This document shows, in pieces, positions 7,821 to 15,875 of a DNA stretch of 41,914 nt (within the stretch, counting starts at the first letter, position 1; every line of letters begins with the position of its first letter). The DNA lies in the NCBI GenBank assembly GCA_937951685.1, contig CALFBG010000092.1:1-41914 (forward strand), given 5' to 3'. The DNA is from an uncultured Saprospiraceae bacterium. GTDB lineage: Bacteria; Bacteroidota; Bacteroidia; Chitinophagales; Saprospiraceae. A program made the translations under genes and the position numbers. The notes under the pieces are model-generated. The model did not search any database. It was not told the origin of the DNA and was given only the letters and a program-made list of their open reading frames with translations.

Positions 7821-10064
7821 CTATCTTGAAATGGAAGACTTGATTTTATCTCCCTTTTTAGTGATTTCTACTTCAAAGCGATTACCGATTTTTGTATCTA
7901 CTAAACCTTGGTAGAGGCGAAGGTATTTATCTCTTAAGTCAGTGCTTTGCTTTTTGCCATTGACTTTCATTTTTCGATCGGTTAATTTGAAACGGTATTT
8001 TTTGCGACTTTCGATGAGACCATCGGCGAGTAATTGTTTTTCTAACGCACTGAAAAAGCGGTTAATTTTAGCACTAGGATTATCGTGTTTTGAAAATAAA
8101 CTTTTCTGGTTAAGAAAGAAGTTATTGGGGTCAGCTGTAATAATTTCAAACTGTTTTTCCGCCAAATGCGCTTGCAGTTCTGAAAGTTTTTCTTGACTTT
8201 CTGCGAGCGAAAATTCTTGGGCTTTAAGCATTTCTACTAGTTGCGCTTCGTCTCCAGCTTTTCCTTCAAACCTTAGTGGAAAATCCTTTACTCCGGCAAG
8301 TTTATCTTTTTCTTTGATTATTGTCAAGGGATCCAGTTCCTGCTCGAAGAAAAAATTCCCTAGTTTTTCATCATCAAAATTAAAGTTGAAACGATTTCCT
8401 TCCTCAAAAGTAAACTCAGCTCCTTCTTCTATTTTTTCTCCATTGATGTAAATATCATCGGATTGAATTTTTATTTTAATGGGTGCTGCTAAATCATCTC
8501 CTTCTACTATAATCGTTTGATTGCCACTACCGTCCGCTTTCAATACTTTGATGCGCTTGTTATTCGATAAAAAGCTAGGTAGCTTCGGTGGTGCCGGTGG
8601 CGCTTTGGGAGCGGGAAATAGATCTGTCGCCGGTGGTGCCGGTGGCGGTGGTGGCGTTTTGAAGATTTTGAATACGGGCGGTGCTGGTGGTGCTGGCGGC
8701 GGTGGCGGCGGTGGTGGAACACTATTCAAAAGTCCTTTAATTACCGATTCGTAATCCGCGAAATCTTCCGCTGGAATCTTTTCACCATTAATTTCTAAAG
8801 ATTGGATTTCGTCATCTTCCATCGAGACTTGAATATCCTTTCCGTTGCGGTTATGCCGAAAGTTTATCTTTTCCTTTTCGGGTTCCGGAATAATACTATC
8901 AATAGGGGGATTTTCTACCTCGACTATATTCGCTAAGGCTTCGAAGGCAGTGGTCAATTCAGCAGTAGTGAGCGTGTGTGCTGTCGCGCTCGCTGGTGCT
9001 TCATTATCAGTAGGGATAGGAGTTGTATCCGTGTGTTGGAAGGCTTTTCCAGAATTGAGCGAAAGCAATAAGACTGCAACGAGCAGCAAACCACTAGCAG
9101 TTATTTTTTCCATAACGTTAGATTTATTTTGAGGTTGATTTAAAATGCGTTTGATACGATTGAGTAAATGTTCTTTATTGTTGGAAAGGGGCATCGCCAA
9201 TTGAGGAACACGCTGGTTGATCTCTTGCAGTTTGACGAGTGCTTTGGCATAAGTCAAAGAACTTCCGCAGAGTTTAACAGCGATATCGTCGCAGCAATTT
9301 TCTCGCTCTAAGCGTACCTGTGCAGAAATCCACCAAACCGCAGGATTGAAATAAAATAAAATTTCAATCAACGATTGGATAATATTGACGAGGTAGTCAT
9401 TTCTGAAAATATGGGCAATCTCGTGGGCAAGAATAGCTTCTACTTCTGCGGGCGTTAAATGGTTCAGCGCCCCGAGTGGCATCAAAATAATCGGTTTGAA
9501 AAATCCAATCACCATCGGTGTCTGCACAATCGCAGATTCCGCCAGTTGAATGGATCGCTTGATGGGCGTTTTGCGTAAAAGTTGCTGGAATTTTGCCTCC
9601 CAATCACTGGCAATGGGATAATGAGGATGCTGCTTTATTTTTTGTACGTAAGCATAAGCCGCCAGTAAACGCACTAAGAAAAACAAGGCACCCAAAAACC
9701 AAAAAGAGACAAAAAGTGGTAGGTGCGTGTTAAAATAGTTGATGCTCAGCGCTACCGAACTTTCCAAAATAGTATGCTCACTAGCTTCCAACGCCGTTGG
9801 CGTAAGGATGTGCTGAAAGTTTTCTACCAAAGGTTGTTGTGCCGCTTCAAATAAGTACAAAAAACTAACAAGGCCAAAAACAAGCATGCTAAACAGTGCA
9901 AAAGTGGCTAGTTCGTAGCGCAATTTCGCGGAGTGCTTCCGAAAGCGGTGCAGCAAAAAAGCGAGCGTTGCCGAGACTAATATCCCTTGCCAAAGAGAAT
10001 GTACGACGGTCCATCCTAAGGCATAAATAAATTCTTCTGAAAATAGTTGTTCTAAAAAACTCAT
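7821..10064 (-). CDS. M56-family BlaR1-like membrane metalloprotease
   Basis: This is a zinc protease of the inner membrane, expected to sense an envelope signal and inactivate the BlaI repressor encoded just before it. Residues 1-320 form the membrane protease region with several hydrophobic helices. The zinc motif HEIAH is at about 214-218, and the third ligand region reads RLERENCCDDIAV (Glu about 255). Another membrane helix follows at about 322-340 (ASGLLLVAVLLLSL). The periplasmic C-terminal half is not a penicillin-binding domain: it has a Pro-rich stretch (PPPPPPPAPPAPP, near 440-490), beta-rich charged segments and a basic tail. The sensed signal is therefore unlikely to be a beta-lactam in the usual way. 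The gene starts 2 bp after the blaI-like stop, so the two are co-transcribed. Confidence 0.9.
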   Translation of the reverse strand: MSFLEQLFSEEFIYALGWTVVHSLWQGILVSATLAFLLHRFRKHSAKLRYELATFALFSMLVFGLVSFLYLFEAAQQPLVENFQHILTPTALEASEHTILESSVALSINYFNTHLPLFVSFWFLGALFFLVRLLAAYAYVQKIKQHPHYPIASDWEAKFQQLLRKTPIKRSIQLAESAIVQTPMVIGFFKPIILMPLGALNHLTPAEVEAILAHEIAHIFRNDYLVNIIQSLIEILFYFNPAVWWISAQVRLERENCCDDIAVKLCGSSLTYAKALVKLQEINQRVPQLAMPLSNNKEHLLNRIKRILNQPQNKSNVMEKITASGLLLVAVLLLSLNSGKAFQHTDTTPIPTDNEAPASATAHTLTTAELTTAFEALANIVEVENPPIDSIIPEPEKEKINFRHNRNGKDIQVSMEDDEIQSLEINGEKIPAEDFADYESVIKGLLNSVPPPPPPPPAPPAPPVFKIFKTPPPPPAPPATDLFPAPKAPPAPPKLPSFLSNNKRIKVLKADGSGNQTIIVEGDDLAAPIKIKIQSDDIYINGEKIEEGAEFTFEEGNRFNFNFDDEKLGNFFFEQELDPLTIIKEKDKLAGVKDFPLRFEGKAGDEAQLVEMLKAQEFSLAESQEKLSELQAHLAEKQFEIITADPNNFFLNQKSLFSKHDNPSAKINRFFSALEKQLLADGLIESRKKYRFKLTDRKMKVNGKKQSTDLRDKYLRLYQGLVDTKIGNRFEVEITKKGDKIKSSISR

Positions 10065-10066
10065 GG

Positions 10067-10450
10067 TTATTCTCCTTTTTCGATGGTTTTAATTAAAGCT
10101 TTTATTTTTTCTAATTCTTCGTTGGAGGCTTCGTGGTTGCCAAGCGCTTGCAAAACCATCTTCATCGCCGAGCCTCGAAAAGTAGCATCTACAAATTTTT
10201 GTAGCAGTTGCTTTTGCGTATCCGCTTCGCTGACATTTGCGCTGTAAATGTGCGTGCGACTTTCTGTATTGCGGAGCACCAAATGTTTGTCTGCCATGAT
10301 TTGCATAATCTTCAAGGTCGTTGTATAGCCCACTTCGCGCTTCTGATTGAGCTTGTCATTCACAAAACGGACAGAGGAAGGACCAACTTGCCAGAGGATT
10401 TGTAAAATTTCTAGCTCTGATTCGGTAGGCTTGGAAATTTGTTTTTGCAT
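10067..10450 (-). CDS. BlaI/MecI/CopY-family transcriptional repressor
   Basis: This is a winged-helix repressor of 127 residues, the usual family length. The DNA-binding region (about 8-80) reads PTESELEILQILWQVGPSSVRFVNDKLNQ followed by VGYTTTLKIMQIMADKHLVLR, characteristic of the BlaI family. The C-terminal dimerisation helices (LLQKFVDATFRGSAMKMVLQAL) also match. In known systems the partner M56 protease cleaves the repressor and frees the operon. The genes are adjacent here, and three matching dyads (10475-10546) lie just upstream, so autoregulation is likely. The ATG at 10450 is the only sensible start. Confidence 0.93.
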   Translation of the reverse strand: MQKQISKPTESELEILQILWQVGPSSVRFVNDKLNQKREVGYTTTLKIMQIMADKHLVLRNTESRTHIYSANVSEADTQKQLLQKFVDATFRGSAMKMVLQALGNHEASNEELEKIKALIKTIEKGE

Positions 10451-10474
10451 GAGGAATCTAATTTTATTTCTTTA

Positions 10475-10490
10475 TACGAATGATTTCGTA
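10475..10490. promoter_or_regulatory. Candidate BlaI operator, site 1
   Basis: TACGAATGATTTCGTA is a perfect 6-bp dyad (TACGAA/TTCGTA) with a 4-bp spacer, 25 bp upstream of the repressor start. It has the short TAC...GTA architecture of known BlaI/MecI operators. Confidence 0.8.
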
Positions 10491-10500
10491 CACAATGATA

Positions 10501-10516
10501 TACGAATTGTTTCGTA
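10501..10516. promoter_or_regulatory. Candidate BlaI operator, site 2
   Basis: TACGAATTGTTTCGTA is the second perfect copy of TACGAA-N4-TTCGTA, shifted 26 bp from site 1. It lies between the repressor gene and the divergent phosphoesterase gene. Confidence 0.8.
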
Positions 10517-10529
10517 AAAACAAATTTAT

Positions 10530-10547
10530 CTACGATTTATTTCGTAG
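10530..10547. promoter_or_regulatory. Candidate BlaI operator, site 3
   Basis: CTACGATTTATTTCGTAG is a third copy with one internal mismatch in the dyad but one extra matching outer base pair on each side. It starts 30 bp from site 2 (core to core) and is the copy nearest the divergent gene at 10671. Confidence 0.7.
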
Positions 10548-10670
10548 TTCGAGGTTTTTTAAGGCTTTTTGTTACTGTTTTTGCTAAAAAAACTCCCAAA
10601 GCGGTGTAGTCTTTTCTTTTATACATGAGTTAGTGTATCTTGTAAGTACTAAAGTCAGAATACGATTACT

Positions 10671-11294
10671 ATGAAAATTTGCATGATTTCCGATACCCAT
10701 AGCTTACACGAAGAATTGATAGTTCCCGAAGCAGATTTGTTGATTCACGCGGGGGACATATCGTCGAGAGGAGAAGTAGGGGAGTTGGAAAGATTTCTTG
10801 CATGGTTTTCGGCCTTACCACATCCGCATAAAGTATTCATTGGGGGGAATCACGATTTTTTTTTGGAAGCATCCCGAGAAGCATTCTTACGCATGGTACC
10901 CGATAATTTAATTTATCTTGAAAATGAACAACGGATAGTCGCAGGCATTAAGATCTGGGGCTCTCCCATTACGCCGTATTTTTTCAACTTTGCTTTTAAT
11001 CGCTACCGTGGAAGAGGGATTCGTTGTTACTGGGAAGAGATTCCAGCGGATACGGATATTGTCGTAACGCATGGACCGCCATTTGGCATCGGAGATGCTA
11101 CGGTAAAAGGCGTTCGGGCGGGATGTGATGATTTGTTAGACATTGTAACAAAGATTAAACCTCGGTATCATATTTTTGGTCATATTCACGAGGCGTATGG
11201 TATTTATGAAAAAGAGGATACGACTTTCGTGAATGCGAGTGTATTGGATATTCATTATCGTATGGTACACGCGCCAATTGTGTTGGATTGGTAA
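10671..11294 (+). CDS. Calcineurin-like metallophosphoesterase
   Basis: This is a two-metal phosphoesterase of 207 residues. All family motifs are visible: MISDTHS (Asp about 8, His about 10), HAGDISSRG (Asp about 29), GGNHDFF (Asn60, His61), VTHGPP and FGHIHEAYG. The overall order and the GDATVKGVRAGCDDLL segment resemble the MPPED/UPF0046-like group; the substrate (phosphodiester or nucleotide) cannot be told. There is no signal peptide, so it is cytoplasmic. It is divergent from the BlaI-type operon and shares a 220-bp intergenic region with the three dyads, but these lie closer to the repressor gene, so co-regulation is only a possibility. Confidence 0.9.
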   Translation: MKICMISDTHSLHEELIVPEADLLIHAGDISSRGEVGELERFLAWFSALPHPHKVFIGGNHDFFLEASREAFLRMVPDNLIYLENEQRIVAGIKIWGSPITPYFFNFAFNRYRGRGIRCYWEEIPADTDIVVTHGPPFGIGDATVKGVRAGCDDLLDIVTKIKPRYHIFGHIHEAYGIYEKEDTTFVNASVLDIHYRMVHAPIVLDW

Positions 11295-11379
11295 GATTCG
11301 CAGTTTCATTTCCCTTAGAAAGGGTTACTTCGTTTATTTCGGCTTATATTTGTGGGCTATTTTGTCGCTTAAATTAATC

Positions 11380-12339
11380 ATGATGATTCGTAAATATTGT
11401 TATCTCTTATGTTGTCTATTGGGTTTGGGACTCGCTTGTACCGAAGAAACTAGTACCACTAGTAAAACGAATACAAGGACTACGGAAAAGCCTCCCACTT
11501 CGCCAATTGCTCCGTCTACCGCGAAACTAACGAAGCCTGACTGCCAAGTTGCGGGGACCTTTTTGGAAGGGAACGAGCTGTGGTTGAAAGAGCGAAATCG
11601 CTTATTGTATATTTTGGCAGACTCTACGACGCAGGATCAAGATTTGGGCGAAAGCCATCGAGTATTAGCGATTTATAATACCAAAGATTGTAGCTTGGTT
11701 GATCGGCAGGTTTTACCCATTGATGAAAGCGCAGATTTTCCGTATTACATCGCCGAGATTAACTACAATAATCTAAGCCAATTGGTTGCGATCAAAGGAT
11801 CTCGCACGATCTATTGTTATGATTTGCAGCGGGAACAATTGCTAAAAGTTTTGCGACCTAATTTTAAAAATAAACGACTCGCAGTCGATACTTCTGCGGG
11901 AATGATCAATCGTTTGGAAGTGTGGGAGAACTATTTGATTGGATACGCGGATCAATATGGTGCGTTTGTCTTTAAGTTGGAAAAGGGAGAAAACCCTCGA
12001 GCGATTTTACCCGCAGCAGAGTACGCCTTGGGCGAAAATAATTTCTCTTCTTTATTTTTATTGACTTCGGCGGGCGGGAAATACCAAGCCATTATTCCAA
12101 GCTACGATTACGACGCCGAAAAATTTAAAATTAATCCTTTGTTTCAAGTGGCGAAAACGATTGACGCCAATATTCCTAGCAATATTCAGGACAATCGATT
12201 TTTGATTTTAAAGGAAAAAGAAAGTACAATACCAATTGCAATTGATATGCGAGCACAGGCTTCCGTAGATTTGCCAGCAGAAATGCAAGCGGCAAAAACG
12301 AAAGCGATTTTGGAATGGTTACAAACAACACAAAACTAA
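11380..12339 (+). CDS. Lipoprotein of unknown function
   Basis: I place the start at 11380 (two ATGs in tandem, 11380 and 11383) because it begins a lipoprotein signal, MMIRKYCYLLCCLLGLGLAC, with lipidation Cys about residue 20. The frame extends upstream over the phosphoesterase gene without meaning. After the Cys there is a Thr/Ser-rich spacer (about 21-50), then a roughly 270-residue beta-rich domain with repeating YNTKDC, YDLQREQLLKVLRP and VWENYLIGYADQYGAFVFKLE patterns that look like beta-propeller blades. No catalytic motif is seen and I do not recognise the family. It probably sits in the periplasm or on the surface. The gene begins 85 bp after the phosphoesterase and ends before a strong bidirectional terminator. 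Confidence 0.75.
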   Translation: MMIRKYCYLLCCLLGLGLACTEETSTTSKTNTRTTEKPPTSPIAPSTAKLTKPDCQVAGTFLEGNELWLKERNRLLYILADSTTQDQDLGESHRVLAIYNTKDCSLVDRQVLPIDESADFPYYIAEINYNNLSQLVAIKGSRTIYCYDLQREQLLKVLRPNFKNKRLAVDTSAGMINRLEVWENYLIGYADQYGAFVFKLEKGENPRAILPAAEYALGENNFSSLFLLTSAGGKYQAIIPSYDYDAEKFKINPLFQVAKTIDANIPSNIQDNRFLILKEKESTIPIAIDMRAQASVDLPAEMQAAKTKAILEWLQTTQN

Positions 12340-12392
12340 GGAGCTTGAGCAAGAGACAGACAAATTGAGATTTGCTAAAAATAATGCTAACT

Positions 12393-12428
12393 AAAAAAGC
12401 CTCGTTGATGCGTCAACGAGGCTTTTTT
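12393..12428. terminator. Bidirectional intrinsic terminator
   Basis: AAAAAAGCCTCGTTGA (12393-12408) and TCAACGAGGCTTTTTT (12413-12428) form a perfect 16-bp stem with a 4-nt loop and T-runs in both directions. It serves the lipoprotein gene (plus) and the malic enzyme gene (minus). Confidence 0.93.
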
Positions 12429-12446
12429 AAACAACTTCATTATTCC

Positions 12447-13631
12447 CTAAGCTTCCTGTTCCTTCAAGGCTACTTCTTTTACCGCCTTCGCAACCGCCCA
12501 AGCGACTTGCTCATTCAAACTTGGTGGAATAATCATATCCTTCGTAGGTGTCTTGACAAAATCAGCAATGGCAAAAGCAGCCGCTAATTTCATGGCAGGT
12601 GTAATGCGCGTTGCTCTAGCATCTAGCGCACCTCTAAAAATTCCTGGAAATCCGAGTACGTTATTGACTTGATTGGGAAGGTCGCTTCTTCCGGTACCGA
12701 CAACGGCCGCACCACCTTTATAAGCTTCTTCCGGCATAATCTCTGGTGTTGGATTGGCTAAGCCAAAAATGATAGGATCTTTAGCCATTGTTCGAACATC
12801 ATCCGCCGTAATTAAATTACCGACGCTTACGCCGATAAAAACATCTGCATCTTTTAGCGCATCTTTCAGTCCTCCGGCCTGATTTTCATGATTAGAATAC
12901 TCTAGTAACGCTTTCTTGGAGTCATTTAAATCTGTCCTACCTTGGTGAACAATTCCTTTGCTATCGCAGACGACAACCTCCTTGACCGCAATACAAGCGT
13001 CGGTTTCTTGATTATCAACGCAACGTAACAAACGAGCAATTGCTACGCCCGCCGCGCCGGCACCATTGATGACTACTTTAAGGTTGAAAAGACTTTTATT
13101 GACGACTTTCGTAGCATTCAGTAAGGCTGCGAGTACTACGATCGCCGTACCATGTTGATCATCGTGAAAAACGGGAATACCTAAATCTTGCAAGCGGCGT
13201 TCGATTTCAAAGCTACGTGGCGCAGAAATATCTTCCAAATTGATGCCACCAAAAACGGGAGCAATTCGTCGGACGGTTTCGATAATTTCTTCTGTATCTT
13301 GCGTGTCCAAACAAATTGGAAAACCATCAATTCCCGCAAATTGTTTAAATAACATCGCTTTGCCTTCCATCACAGGAATGGCTGCGTGTGGACCAATGTT
13401 TCCCAATCCTAAAACGGCAGAACCATCACTGACAATTGCAACGGTATTAGATTTAATCGTGTAATCCCAAACGGCTTTTGGATTGGCGGCGATTGCTCTA
13501 CAAGGTTCGGCAACTCCGGGAGAATAGACGAGCGATAAATCTTCTTTGGTACGGACGTCCATCTTGCTCTGTACGCGAATTTTACCTTTTAATCTTTTGT
13601 GTAAATTGAGTGATTCTTTATAGTAGTCCAT
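12447..13631 (-). CDS. Malic enzyme (NAD(P)-dependent, short form)
   Basis: This enzyme oxidatively decarboxylates malate to pyruvate and CO2, producing NAD(P)H in the cytoplasm. The N-terminal malic domain shows LSLVYSPGVAEPC (catalytic Tyr), SDGSAVLGLGNIGPHAAIPVMEGKAMLFK (catalytic Lys), the metal-binding EDISAPRSFEIE and FHDDQHGTAIV. The NAD-binding domain has VVINGAGAAGVAIARLL. At 394 residues it lacks the C-terminal phosphotransacetylase-like domain of long MaeB enzymes and matches the short bacterial form. Cofactor preference cannot be fixed by eye. It is transcribed alone, with a terminator at 12393-12428. Confidence 0.95.
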   Translation of the reverse strand: MDYYKESLNLHKRLKGKIRVQSKMDVRTKEDLSLVYSPGVAEPCRAIAANPKAVWDYTIKSNTVAIVSDGSAVLGLGNIGPHAAIPVMEGKAMLFKQFAGIDGFPICLDTQDTEEIIETVRRIAPVFGGINLEDISAPRSFEIERRLQDLGIPVFHDDQHGTAIVVLAALLNATKVVNKSLFNLKVVINGAGAAGVAIARLLRCVDNQETDACIAVKEVVVCDSKGIVHQGRTDLNDSKKALLEYSNHENQAGGLKDALKDADVFIGVSVGNLITADDVRTMAKDPIIFGLANPTPEIMPEEAYKGGAAVVGTGRSDLPNQVNNVLGFPGIFRGALDARATRITPAMKLAAAFAIADFVKTPTKDMIIPPSLNEQVAWAVAKAVKEVALKEQEA

Positions 13632-13822
13632 CGTTGATGATTTTTTTTTGAAAACCTATGTAAGCTGAGTTTAGTACTGTTGCCAAACGGAAGGCGAAGA
13701 TAGGTATAGTAAGTCGGCGAAGGAAATATTGTTCGTATTTAATTAAGGCCTTAGCTGCTAAGGACGGAAGCGCCAGCTACAAAAAGCTAGTTTTAAAGTA
13801 CAAGCATTTAGGGAAAGAAGTA

Positions 13823-15040
13823 TTACACTTCTTCTTTTAGAAAACTGTGTACGACAATTGAATTATGTAAGGTTTTGTGTACGGGACATTTTTCTGCGAT
13901 CTCAAGTAAGCGATTACGTTGTACTTCGGAGAGATTTCCTTCCAATTCAATGATTCGATCGAAGTGGTCAATTTTGCTTTCGGGTTTTTCGCAAGTCTGG
14001 CAGTCTTCTAAGTAATCTTTTGCGTAAGATAAATGGACTTTGACCTCTTTTAAGTCCCACTGCTTTCGCCGGGCGTACATCTGTAGCGTCATAGCTGTAC
14101 ACGCACCCAAACTAGCGCTTAATAATTCGTAGGGAGAAGGACCAAAATCATTTCCACCTAGTTTTTCGGATTCATCGGCAATGAGTCCGTGACGACCCGC
14201 CATTATTTCAGTAGTATATCCATCTGACCCGAGTCGTACGACCACTTGCTTATTCGTTTGGAGTGGATTTTCTTTGGGAATTTCAATATAGCGCGATACC
14301 CAAGAAGCAATCAACTTACCGACGTAAGTCGAATCGTGTTTGTTGCTCAACATATGATCTGCGCCGTCCAAGGTAATGAAGCTTTTAGGATGAAAAGCTG
14401 CTTTGTAAATTTTAGCGGCATTATCAATCTCTACAATTCGATCTTGTGGAGAGTGTAAAACTAATAAGGCTTTGTTCAGGTTTTGTAGGATACCGAACAT
14501 ATTCTTATTTCTTAAATCATCGAGGAATTGTTTTTTGATGGTAAAGCTTCGACCGTCGATGGTTACGTTGGCTTTGCCGTATTTTTCAATGTCTTCCAAT
14601 TTTTCTGATAATAAATGACTAACGTGTTCTGGATTGGAAGGAGCACCAATCGTAGCAACGGCACGGATAGACGCAATGTGCTTTGCCGCAAAAATTGCTG
14701 CGGCACCTCCGAGAGAATGGCCAATTAAAATCTTTGGCGCTTTGTAATTTTCTTCCAAAAACCGAGCGGCCGCTAATAAGTCTTCTACGTTAGAAGTGAA
14801 ATTCGTATCCGCAAAATCTCCCTCACTTTCTCCGAGTCCTGTGAAGTCAAACCGCAATACAGCAATCCCACTCAGGGTGAGTGCTCGACTGATGTGTCGG
14901 GTAGCACTTAAGTTTTTATTACCCGTAAATACGTGTGCAAAAAGTGCATAACTGTGCGGATGTTTACTGACGGGGAGCTCTAATCGGGCTGAAAGTTCAT
15001 AACCATTAGCATTGGTGAATTTGACTTTTTGAGAACGCAT
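13823..15040 (-). CDS. Alpha/beta-hydrolase - OsmC fusion protein
   Basis: This is a two-domain cytoplasmic protein of 405 residues. The ATG at 15040 is preferred to a GTG 36 bases upstream because homologous hydrolases start close to MRSQKVKFTNANGYELSARLELP. Residues about 10-250 are an alpha/beta-hydrolase with the nucleophile elbow IGHSLGG (Ser about 109), an acid in LHSPQDRIVEID and the His in GADHMLS. Residues about 265-405 are an OsmC/Ohr-like domain, with GPSPYELLSASLGACTAMTL and EKCPVHKTLHNSIVV carrying the two redox Cys that reduce organic hydroperoxides. The fusion is known in Bacteroidota and Proteobacteria. The hydrolase may release acyl or ester groups for peroxide detoxification, which is inference. 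The neighbouring ytxJ gene is also thiol-linked. Confidence 0.92.
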   Translation of the reverse strand: MRSQKVKFTNANGYELSARLELPVSKHPHSYALFAHVFTGNKNLSATRHISRALTLSGIAVLRFDFTGLGESEGDFADTNFTSNVEDLLAAARFLEENYKAPKILIGHSLGGAAAIFAAKHIASIRAVATIGAPSNPEHVSHLLSEKLEDIEKYGKANVTIDGRSFTIKKQFLDDLRNKNMFGILQNLNKALLVLHSPQDRIVEIDNAAKIYKAAFHPKSFITLDGADHMLSNKHDSTYVGKLIASWVSRYIEIPKENPLQTNKQVVVRLGSDGYTTEIMAGRHGLIADESEKLGGNDFGPSPYELLSASLGACTAMTLQMYARRKQWDLKEVKVHLSYAKDYLEDCQTCEKPESKIDHFDRIIELEGNLSEVQRNRLLEIAEKCPVHKTLHNSIVVHSFLKEEV

Positions 15041-15184
15041 CGCAACTTGTTTTGGGTGGTAAAAAATGAAGGACACCGTAATACCAACTTACTGCCGGCT
15101 ACGGGTGACTTTTAATTTTTGGATAGCAAGAAATCGAAAACTTATGTCCGTATTTCAAACTAAACGCAGTGTTGAGTAGTAGTA

Positions 15185-15574
15185 CTAGACTTTTGCTAAG
15201 GCACTTTGCAAAGCATCCGCACTAATACTATGATGCGTATTACTGAAAACCGCCTCACCATTTTTTATCAAAATAACTTGTGGAGATTGGTGCATTACCC
15301 CTAATCGATCAGCAATTTCATTAGAAATAGGTCGATGAGCGAGTAAATCTAAGTAGTAAAAATCTAAATCATTCGTAGAAATATTCCATCCATCTTCTAA
15401 TTGACTCTTAGCCATTGTACTAATACCACAGCGCGTACTGTGCTTGAAAATAGCAACGGGCTTTTGGTGAGAATCATCAATGATTTGTTCTAATTGTGTT
15501 AAGCTATCTAAGGTTTTCCAGTCTTGATTTAAGTCTTTATTTTGACTGGAAGAAAAGTTTTTCAAGAATCCCAT
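15185..15574 (-). CDS. ytxJ: YtxJ-like bacillithiol-system thioredoxin-fold protein
   Basis: This is a small cytoplasmic thioredoxin-fold protein of 129 residues. The active-site region reads VAIFKHSTRCGIS, with the single redox Cys at about residue 49 in place of a CxxC, and DLDFYYLDLLAHRPISNEIADRLGVMHQSPQVILIKNG gives the rest of the fold, including the cis-Pro loop (SPQ). These features define the YtxJ family (bacillithiol system redox-active protein), proposed to act as a monothiol bacilliredoxin-type protein. It lies just upstream of the hydrolase-OsmC gene on the same strand with about 145 bp between, suggesting a joint role in thiol or peroxide stress. Confidence 0.88.
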   Translation of the reverse strand: MGFLKNFSSSQNKDLNQDWKTLDSLTQLEQIIDDSHQKPVAIFKHSTRCGISTMAKSQLEDGWNISTNDLDFYYLDLLAHRPISNEIADRLGVMHQSPQVILIKNGEAVFSNTHHSISADALQSALAKV

Positions 15575-15785
15575 GTGTTTCTATGTTTAGAATGAATTTT
15601 AAAGTTGAACTTGCTTGAACATTTGAAAAGATCAATTTGCAAACATTTTTAGCATTCCTATCAATACGTGCTCAAAAAGCGTCAGTGAATAAAACGCATT
15701 AATAGGCAGAAAGTTGAGGAATCACTTGTCTTGAGTTTGACAAGTCCCACGAATCTAACTATTTTATAATAGAAGTTGTTTTAAA
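15575..15785. other. Intergenic stretch between ytxJ and the Omp28-like gene terminator
   Basis: No gene is visible. The only structure is a 7-bp inverted repeat, ACTTGTC/GACAAGT, at 15724-15745 with an 8-nt loop. The promoter of ytxJ must lie here but I cannot point to it. Confidence 0.5.
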
Positions 15786-15823
15786 TAAAAATAAGAAAGT
15801 AGTGAATCGCACTACTTTCTTAT
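15786..15823 (-). terminator. Intrinsic terminator of the Omp28-like gene
   Basis: ATAAGAAAGTAGTG (15791-15804) and CACTACTTTCTTAT (15810-15823) form a perfect 14-bp stem with a 5-nt loop. On the minus strand a T-rich tract follows. It lies about 50 bases after the stop at 15876. Confidence 0.85.
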
Positions 15824-15843
15824 CCAATTGTATTCAATTTGTA

Positions 15844-15867
15844 TTTAATACGAAATTTAATACGAAA
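15844..15867. repeat. Tandem 12-bp direct repeat
   Basis: TTTAATACGAAA occurs twice head to tail (15844-15855 and 15856-15867), just past the stop of the Omp28-like gene. It is probably a small slippage duplication; no function is evident. Confidence 0.8.
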
Positions 15868-15875
15868 CGGTAAGC

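Noticed and set aside
8521..8754. Gly-rich plus-strand frame
   Set aside because: It is the reverse complement of the Pro-rich segment of the M56 protease.
12372..12587. 71-codon plus-strand frame
   Set aside because: It runs through a bidirectional terminator and into the malic enzyme gene on the opposite strand.
13740..13780. Short dyad CCTTAG/CTAAGG upstream of malic enzyme
   Set aside because: Only 6 bp with a 3-nt loop and no T-run; likely chance.
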